9,341 nucleotides of DNA. It comes from Massilia sp. UBA2604. GTDB lineage: Bacteria > Pseudomonadota > Gammaproteobacteria > Burkholderiales > Burkholderiaceae_D. The number at the start of each line of letters is the position of its first letter. The first letter of the stretch is position 1. Positions 5,148 to 9,341 of this stretch are shown here, piece after piece. Both the position numbers and the translations under genes were made by a program. Location: positions 4,746-14,086 of the forward strand of contig DDKG01000047.1 of assembly GCA_002339265.1 (NCBI GenBank), written 5' to 3'. The notes beneath the pieces were generated by a model that was not told the DNA's origin, did not search any database, and was given only the letters and a program-made list of their open reading frames with translations.

Positions 5148-5674
5148 CGGTCCTGCACAGCGCGCGCCTGCGCTTCGAACCGGTGACCGATGCGCATTAC
5201 GAGGGCATGCGCGCACTGAACGGCGACCCCGAAGTCATGCGCTACATTACCGGCCAGCCCGAGACGCCCGAGGAAACCCGCGCCGTCATCGCGCGGGTCA
5301 AGGCACGCTGGGGGACGCTCGGCTACTCGTGGTGGAATTTCATCGAACAGGACACCGGCGAACTGGTCGGCGCCGGCTGCATCCAGCACTTGGGCCACGA
5401 TGTCGCCAATCCGCACGAAATCGGCTGGCGCTTGCGCCCCGACCGCTGGGGGCGCGGCTATGCCATCGAAGCGGCCGAGCGCATGGCGCGCGTCGCCTTC
5501 GAGGAGTTGCAGGCGCCTCTGCTGTGCGCGATCTGCGACCCGGCCAACCTGCGATCGACGCACATCATGGAAAAACTCGGCATGCGGTTTCGCGCCGAAG
5601 AAGTCTGGCATGGGCGCCCGACCCTGGTCTACGAGATTGGCCGCGACGCGTGGCAGGCGCGCGGCCAGGCATGA
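5144..5674 (+). CDS. GNAT acetyltransferase, RimJ/RimL type
   Basis: The 176-residue protein has the GNAT fold of the RimJ/RimL-like group that acetylates amino groups of proteins or small molecules using acetyl-CoA. It opens with SARLRFEPVTDAHYEGM, the typical first strand and helix. The NFIEQDTGELVGAGCI hairpin follows, then the acetyl-CoA pyrophosphate loop RWGRGYA at residues 101-107, and the NLRSTHIMEKLGMRF segment at about 135-149 found in nearly all members. The start codon overlaps the previous stop as ATGA, with GAGG about 10 bases upstream, and the stop overlaps the following start in the same way. Substrate is unknown; it could be a small amine or a ribosomal or other protein. Confidence 0.92.
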   Translation: MTVLHSARLRFEPVTDAHYEGMRALNGDPEVMRYITGQPETPEETRAVIARVKARWGTLGYSWWNFIEQDTGELVGAGCIQHLGHDVANPHEIGWRLRPDRWGRGYAIEAAERMARVAFEELQAPLLCAICDPANLRSTHIMEKLGMRFRAEEVWHGRPTLVYEIGRDAWQARGQA

Positions 5675-6069
5675 AGACCTTCCACGGAAGCTGCCACTGC
5701 GGCGCGGTGCGCTACGAGGCGGACATCGACCTGGCCCTCGGCACCGTCAAGTGCAACTGCTCGATCTGCAGCAAGATGCGGTTCTGGGCCGTGCAGGTAT
5801 CGCCAGGCGCGTTCCGCCTGCTGCAGGGCCAGGACGTCCTGCGCGAATACCGCTTCCATAGCCGGCGCGACGGACATTGCTTCTGCGGCGAGTGCGGCAT
5901 CAATGTGTTCTCGACCGGCGACGCGCCGCGCTCGGGCCCGTTCGTCGCGGTCACCGTCGCCAGCCTGGACGACCTGCCGGTGGCGGACTTGCTGGCCGCG
6001 CCAGTGCGCCACATCGACGGCCGCAACGACAACTGGAACACGCCGCCGGCGGAGACTCGCCATCTGTGA
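5671..6069 (+). CDS. GFA-family zinc protein (Gfa/CENP-V-like)
   Basis: This 132-residue protein belongs to the GFA family, named after glutathione-dependent formaldehyde-activating enzyme of Paracoccus, though most members lack demonstrated activity. The zinc-ligand pattern is complete: Cys8 and Cys10 in SCHCGAVRYE plus Cys72 and Cys75 in CGECG for the structural site, and Cys28, Cys30 and Cys33 in CNCSIC for the second site. The C-terminus ends with HIDGRNDNW, typical of the family. It starts in an ATGA overlap with the acetyltransferase and ends 7 bp before the exporter gene. Formaldehyde metabolism is only a family-level suggestion; no glutathione-dependent formaldehyde dehydrogenase is nearby. 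Confidence 0.92.
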   Translation: MKTFHGSCHCGAVRYEADIDLALGTVKCNCSICSKMRFWAVQVSPGAFRLLQGQDVLREYRFHSRRDGHCFCGECGINVFSTGDAPRSGPFVAVTVASLDDLPVADLLAAPVRHIDGRNDNWNTPPAETRHL

Positions 6070-6076
6070 CGCGAGC

Positions 6077-6973
6077 ATGAGCGGCACGGGCAAGACCACG
6101 CGCGCCACCCTGATCGGGCTGCTAGCGATCGTGCTGTGGAGTTCGATCGTCGGCCTGATCCGCAGCGTGAGCGCAAGCTTCGGCGCGACCGGCGGCGCGG
6201 CGCTGATCTATACGGTCGCCTCCCTCCTGCTGCTGCTCACGGTCGGCCCGAGCAAGGTGCGCGCTTTCCCGCGCGCCTACCTGGCCTGGGGCAGCGTCCT
6301 GTTCGTCGCCTACGAGATGTGCCTGGCGCTGTCGATCGGCTATGCCAATACCGACCGCCAGGCCATCGAGGTGGGCATGGTGAACTACCTGTGGCCGGCC
6401 TTTACGATGGTGTTCGCTATCGTGTTCAACGGCCAGGCGACGCGCTGGCCGATCGTGCCGGGCGTGGCGCTGGCGCTCGCCGGCGTGTGCTGGGTGCTGG
6501 GCGGCGACGCCGGCCTCGATCCCGCCGCCATGGCGGCCAATGTCCGCGACAACCCGCTCAGCTACGGCCTGGCCTTCGTGGGCACGCTGATCTGGGCCAG
6601 TTACTGCACCATCACCGCCAGGATCGCGAACGGCAGCAATGGCGTCACGCTGTTCTTCATGCTCACCGCGCTGGCGCTGTGGGTCAACTACCTGATCGTG
6701 GGCGGTGCACCGCTGCGCTTCGACACCCAGTCGGTCGTCCACCTGCTGCTGGCCGCCGCCGCGATGGGCTTCGGCTATGCGGCATGGAACGTCGGCATCT
6801 TGCACGGCAACGTCACGGTGCTGGCCGGGGCCTCCTACTTCATTCCCGTGCTGTCGGCGGCGCTGGCGGCGCTGATGCTCGATACGCCGCTGTCGTTCTC
6901 GTTCTGGCAAGGTGCGGCGATGGTGTGCGCGGGGTCGGTCCTGTGCTGGCTCGCGACGCGGCGCAGGCCCTAG
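6077..6973 (+). CDS. yddG: Aromatic amino acid exporter YddG (DMT superfamily)
   Basis: The 298-residue protein is a ten-helix drug/metabolite transporter with two EamA halves. It closely follows E. coli YddG, an inner-membrane exporter of phenylalanine, tyrosine and tryptophan, along its whole length. Shared segments include ATLIGL-AIVLWS at the start, QAIEVGMVNYLWP, GVCWVLGGD, the AAWNVGILHGNVT stretch, and LSFSFWQGA-MVC near the end; the LCWLATRR tail is also shared. The start at 6077 matches the E. coli N-terminus after a short extension; the frame is open further upstream but overlaps the GFA gene without similarity. It closes the five-gene block and lies about 3 kb downstream of kynA, a tryptophan-degrading enzyme, so both may act on surplus aromatic amino acids. 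Substrate range here is inferred from E. coli. Confidence 0.93.
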   Translation: MSGTGKTTRATLIGLLAIVLWSSIVGLIRSVSASFGATGGAALIYTVASLLLLLTVGPSKVRAFPRAYLAWGSVLFVAYEMCLALSIGYANTDRQAIEVGMVNYLWPAFTMVFAIVFNGQATRWPIVPGVALALAGVCWVLGGDAGLDPAAMAANVRDNPLSYGLAFVGTLIWASYCTITARIANGSNGVTLFFMLTALALWVNYLIVGGAPLRFDTQSVVHLLLAAAAMGFGYAAWNVGILHGNVTVLAGASYFIPVLSAALAALMLDTPLSFSFWQGAAMVCAGSVLCWLATRRRP

Positions 6974-6994
6974 CGCCTTGCGTATTGCGCGGAT

Positions 6995-7022
6995 CTGTCA
7001 AATGGACGACAATGAGAATAAT
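6995..7022 (+). promoter_or_regulatory. Candidate promoter overlapped by the Fur box
   Basis: CTGTCA (6995-7000) and AATAAT (7017-7022), with a 16-bp spacer, are 4/6 and 5/6 matches to -35 and -10 hexamers. The -10 lies inside the Fur palindrome, the arrangement expected for iron-dependent repression. TATTTA at 7032-7037 is an alternative -10. Confidence 0.5.
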
Positions 7023-7029
7023 TCTCATT
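7011..7029. promoter_or_regulatory. Fur box (ferric uptake regulator operator)
   Basis: AATGAGAATAATTCTCATT is a perfect 9-1-9 palindrome. Its core TGAGAAT-A-ATTCTCA matches the 7-1-7 Fur consensus TGATAAT-N-ATTATCA at 6 of 7 positions per arm, and the GAGAAT variant is common in pseudomonads and betaproteobacteria. It lies 51 bp upstream of the ATG at 7081. Iron-bound Fur would be expected to block the promoter here. Confidence 0.92.
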
Positions 7030-7080
7030 TCTATTTAAAACGTCCTTGTCCTCGCCTCTCCTCTCCGAAGAAAGATCGGC

Positions 7081-7455
7081 ATGACAACGCAGGTCCTGGT
7101 CGTTGCGCTGTTCGGCATGGCCGCCTTTGCCGCCTCGCTCAGCGGCTTCCTCGCGCTTGGCCTGGCAACCGACCGTCACTGGCAAGAGGCTGCTGAGACC
7201 ATGCACCGGCCACGCCTGCGCAAGCTCGTACAGGCGTTCGGTGCGCTGGCCTTGCTTGCATCCTTGCTGTGCTGTGGCGCGTTGCGCACGCATGGGCATG
7301 GATTCGTGCCCTGGATCGCCTGCCTGACGGCGGCGGTATGGATCGCGATCGGCCTGCTGTCGTATGGTGTCGCAGCGGCGGCGCGCACGCTGCGCCTGAC
7401 TGCGGGATTGGCGGCGCTGGGCTGCGTGGCAGCGCTGGCGCTGCGGTTCGGGTAA
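7081..7455 (+). CDS. DUF3325-like small membrane protein, probably Fur-regulated
   Basis: This is a 124-residue, very hydrophobic protein with about four membrane segments (residues 5-28, 49-67, 75-100 and 104-123). The LALGLATDRHWQEA stretch after the first helix and RLRKLVQAFGALALLASL resemble DUF3325 proteins, which I recall as small membrane proteins encoded beside PepSY proteins and TonB-dependent siderophore receptors in proteobacteria. Biochemical function is unknown. The perfect Fur box directly upstream supports an iron-uptake role independently of the family call. Here the gene stands alone: yddG precedes it and convergent htpG follows, with no receptor or PepSY gene in the window. 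The start at 7081 has only a weak purine-rich AAGAAAGA upstream. The family assignment is from pattern memory. Confidence 0.75.
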   Translation: MTTQVLVVALFGMAAFAASLSGFLALGLATDRHWQEAAETMHRPRLRKLVQAFGALALLASLLCCGALRTHGHGFVPWIACLTAAVWIAIGLLSYGVAAAARTLRLTAGLAALGCVAALALRFG

Positions 7456-7470
7456 AAGTACCGTCAACGT

Positions 7471-7499
7471 AAAAACGTCGTCCCCGCGTAGGCGGGGAC
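7471..7499 (-). terminator. Intrinsic terminator candidate for htpG
   Basis: Read on the minus strand, GTCCCCGC-CTAC-GCGGGGAC (7499-7480) forms an 8-bp GC-rich hairpin, followed after GACG by a run of five T (7475-7471). It lies about 100 bp past the htpG stop and is one arm of paired element B. The T-run is offset from the stem by four bases, which weakens the call. For the plus-strand gene at 7081 the element offers hairpins but no U-run. Confidence 0.5.
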
Positions 7500-7564
7500 C
7501 CAAGTTTGCACGCGTTACGACAACGCAGGCAGTACTTGGGTCCCCGCCTCCGCGGGGACGACGT
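7475..7564. repeat. Paired dRS3-like inverted repeat element, copy B
   Basis: Arms at 7475-7504 and 7535-7564 are inverted copies with 29 of 30 matches, separated by 30 bp. Each arm holds an 8-4-8 palindrome of GTCCCCGC and GCGGGGAC (7480-7499 and 7540-7559). Both this copy and copy A at 3227-3330 have CCAAG after the first palindrome, then a TWTGCAYGCG-like stretch, then CTTGGGT before the second palindrome and GACGTGC after it. They therefore belong to one family. Copy B sits between convergent genes. Confidence 0.88.
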
Positions 7565-7596
7565 GCATGGGCTAACGAAAGAAAAGCGTAGCCGAG

Positions 7597-9341
7597 TTAC
7601 TTGGCCGTCGCCAGCAGCATCTCGTTCAGGCGCTTCACGAACGACGCCGGATCGACCAGGCTGCCGCCCTCGGCCAGCATCGCCTGGTCGAACAGGATGT
7701 GGGCCCAGTCGGCAAAACGGGCGCCGCTTGCGTCCTCGTACTTCAGGCGCTGCACCAGCGGGTGGTCCGGGTTGATCTCGAGGATCGGCTTCGATTCCGG
7801 AGCTTCTTGCCCGGCGGCCTTCAGCATGCGCAGCAGGTTGCCCGACAACTCGTTTTCGTCCGCCACCAGGCAGGCCGGCGAGTCGGTCAGACGGAAGGTC
7901 ACGCGCACGTCCTTGGCCTTCTCGCCCAGGGCGCCCTTCATGCTCTCGACCAGTTCCTTGTAGCCGGCCTCGGTCTCGGCGTGTTCCTTCTTCTCCGCCT
8001 CGTCTTCCAGCGCGCCCAGATCCAGGCCGCCCTTGGCGACCGACACCAGTTCCTTGCCTTCGAACTCGGTGAAGAACGACAGCATCCACTCGTCGACGCG
8101 GTCGGTCATCAGGATCACCTCGACGCCCTTCTTGCGGAAGATCTCGAGGTGCGGGCTGTTCTTCGCCGCCTGGTAGTTGTCGGCCGTGACGTAATAGATC
8201 TTGTCCTGGCCTTCCTTCATGCGGCCGACATAGTCGGCGAACGACACGGTCTGCCCGTCCGACTCGACCGCGGTCGAGGCGAAGCGCAGCAGCTTGGCGA
8301 TGCGGTCCTTGTTGGTGGCGTCCTCGCCGATGCCTTCCTTGAGCACCTGGCCGAATTCCTTCCAGAAGGTCGCGTACTTGTCCTTGCCGGCCTGTTCCTC
8401 CGAGTTCGCCATTTCCTCGAGCATGCCCAGCACGCGCTTGGTCGAGCCTTCGCGGATCACGCGCACGTCGCGCGACTCTTGCAGGATTTCGCGCGAGACG
8501 TTCAGCGGCAGGTCGCTTGAATCGATCACGCCCTTGATGAAGCGCAGGTAGGTCGGCATCAGCTGCTCGGCGTCGTCCATGATGAACACGCGCTTGACAT
8601 ACAGCTTGATGCCGCCGCGCTTGTTGCGGTCCCACAGGTCGAACGGCGCGTGGGCCGGCACGTACAGCAGCTGGGTATATTCGCTGCGGCCTTCCACCCG
8701 GTTGTGGGTATGGGTCAGCGGGTCCTGGAAGTCGTGCGAAACGTGTTTATAGAACTCGTTGTACTGTTCTTCGGTGATGTCCGATTTGCTGCGCGCCCAC
8801 AGCGCGCTGGCCTGGTTCACGGTTTCCAGTTCGTCCCTGACGACGGTGGCCTTCTGCTCTTCGTCCCACTCTTCCTTCTGCATCACGATCGGCAGCGAGA
8901 TGTGGTCGGAATACTTGCGGATGATCGACTTCAGCTTCCACGACGACAGCAGCTCTTCCTCGCCTTCGCGCAGGTGCAGGACGACGTCGGTGCCGCGCCC
9001 GACCTTCTCGATCTGCTCGATCGAGTACTCGCCCTCGCCGCGCGATTCCCAGCGTACGCCCTGTTCGGCGAAGGCGCCGGCGCGGCGGGTATTGACGACG
9101 ATCTTCTCGGCCACGATGAAGCCCGAATAGAAGCCGACGCCGAACTGGCCGATCAGGGCCGCGTCTTGCTGCTGGTCGCCCGACAGCTTGCTGAAGAATT
9201 CCTTGGTGCCCGACTTGGCGATGGTGCCCAGGTGCGCGATCACCTCGTCGCGGCTCATGCCGATGCCGTTGTCCGAGATCGTAATGGTCTTCGCATCCTT
9301 GTCGAACGAGACCTTGATTCTCAGTTCATGGTCGTTGCCGT
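7597..9341 (-). CDS. htpG: Chaperone HtpG (Hsp90), N-terminus cut by window edge
   Basis: HtpG is the bacterial Hsp90, a cytosolic homodimeric ATP-dependent chaperone. About 580 residues are visible, ending with TAA at 7597-7599; compared with E. coli HtpG (624 residues) roughly 55-60 N-terminal codons lie beyond 9341. The frame continues through the edge, reading [18 protein letters not shown]. The GHKL ATPase motifs are present: DNGIGM with the adenine-binding Asp (codon 9271-9273), [11 protein letters not shown] of the lid region, and [11 protein letters not shown]. The middle domain has [17 protein letters not shown] with the conserved Arg, then [18 protein letters not shown] and [14 protein letters not shown]. 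The C-terminal dimerisation domain is complete and ends LLATAK, without the eukaryotic MEEVD tail. The promoter, usually heat-shock controlled, lies outside the window. No frameshift is seen. Confidence 0.98.
   Translation of the reverse strand, partial: GNDHELRIKVSFDKDAKTITISDNGIGMSRDEVIAHLGTIAKSGTKEFFSKLSGDQQQDAALIGQFGVGFYSGFIVAEKIVVNTRRAGAFAEQGVRWESRGEGEYSIEQIEKVGRGTDVVLHLREGEEELLSSWKLKSIIRKYSDHISLPIVMQKEEWDEEQKATVVRDELETVNQASALWARSKSDITEEQYNEFYKHVSHDFQDPLTHTHNRVEGRSEYTQLLYVPAHAPFDLWDRNKRGGIKLYVKRVFIMDDAEQLMPTYLRFIKGVIDSSDLPLNVSREILQESRDVRVIREGSTKRVLGMLEEMANSEEQAGKDKYATFWKEFGQVLKEGIGEDATNKDRIAKLLRFASTAVESDGQTVSFADYVGRMKEGQDKIYYVTADNYQAAKNSPHLEIFRKKGVEVILMTDRVDEWMLSFFTEFEGKELVSVAKGGLDLGALEDEAEKKEHAETEAGYKELVESMKGALGEKAKDVRVTFRLTDSPACLVADENELSGNLLRMLKAAGQEAPESKPILEINPDHPLVQRLKYEDASGARFADWAHILFDQAMLAEGGSLVDPASFVKRLNEMLLATAK

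Noticed and set aside
7139..8635. 498-codon minus-strand frame overlapping htpG and the DUF3325-like gene
   Set aside because: It is an out-of-frame reading of htpG continued across element B; htpG in the correct frame aligns with Hsp90 throughout.

Overview
The window looks like chromosome from a GC-rich betaproteobacterium of the Oxalobacteraceae (Massilia/Telluria/Duganella-like). This is inferred from three things: strong G/C preference at third codon positions, a Burkholderiales-type FlhD and kynurenine-pathway genes, and dispersed hairpin repeats of the GTCCCCGC/GCGGGGAC and GTAGGGTGGGC types that I associate with this family. No rRNA, tRNA, CRISPR array, phage or insertion-sequence gene was seen.

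Layout. Positions 31-348 (minus) hold flhD, the flagellar master-regulator subunit; its usual partner flhC would lie just outside the left edge. Positions 349-951 are a gene-free, comparatively AT-rich control region between divergent flhD and kynU. It contains an inverted pair of 18-bp sites, a 45-bp palindrome and a diverged direct duplication with A/T tracts. Positions 952-3141 (plus) hold kynU (kynureninase) and kynA (tryptophan 2,3-dioxygenase), separated by a short REP-like palindrome. These are two of the three enzymes that turn tryptophan into anthranilate; the formamidase kynB is not in the window. Positions 3142-3466 are packed with repeats: a GC hairpin, phased 22-bp repeats, a paired dRS3-like inverted repeat and seven perfect copies of a 9-bp repeat.

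Positions 3467-6973 (plus) are a tightly packed five-gene block: a membrane acyltransferase-3, an RBBP9/YdeN-type serine hydrolase, a RimJ/RimL-type GNAT acetyltransferase, a GFA-family zinc protein, and a close homologue of the aromatic amino acid exporter YddG. Successive genes overlap by 11, 4 and 4 bp, then there is a 7-bp gap. A tryptophan-catabolic pair followed by an aromatic amino acid exporter suggests the neighbourhood deals with surplus aromatic amino acids; the role of the enzymes in between is unknown.

Positions 7011-7029 are a perfect 19-bp Fur box over a plausible promoter for a small DUF3325-like membrane protein (7081-7455), pointing to iron-repressed expression. A second dRS3-like paired repeat (7475-7564) lies between this gene and the convergent htpG (7597 to the right edge, minus), which lacks roughly its first 55-60 codons because the window ends.

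Most coding content is ordinary housekeeping or accessory metabolism. The points most worth a second look are the repeat architecture around the acyltransferase promoter, the structured flhD/kynU control region, the Fur-controlled orphan DUF3325 gene, and the uncharacterised translationally coupled block ending in yddG.
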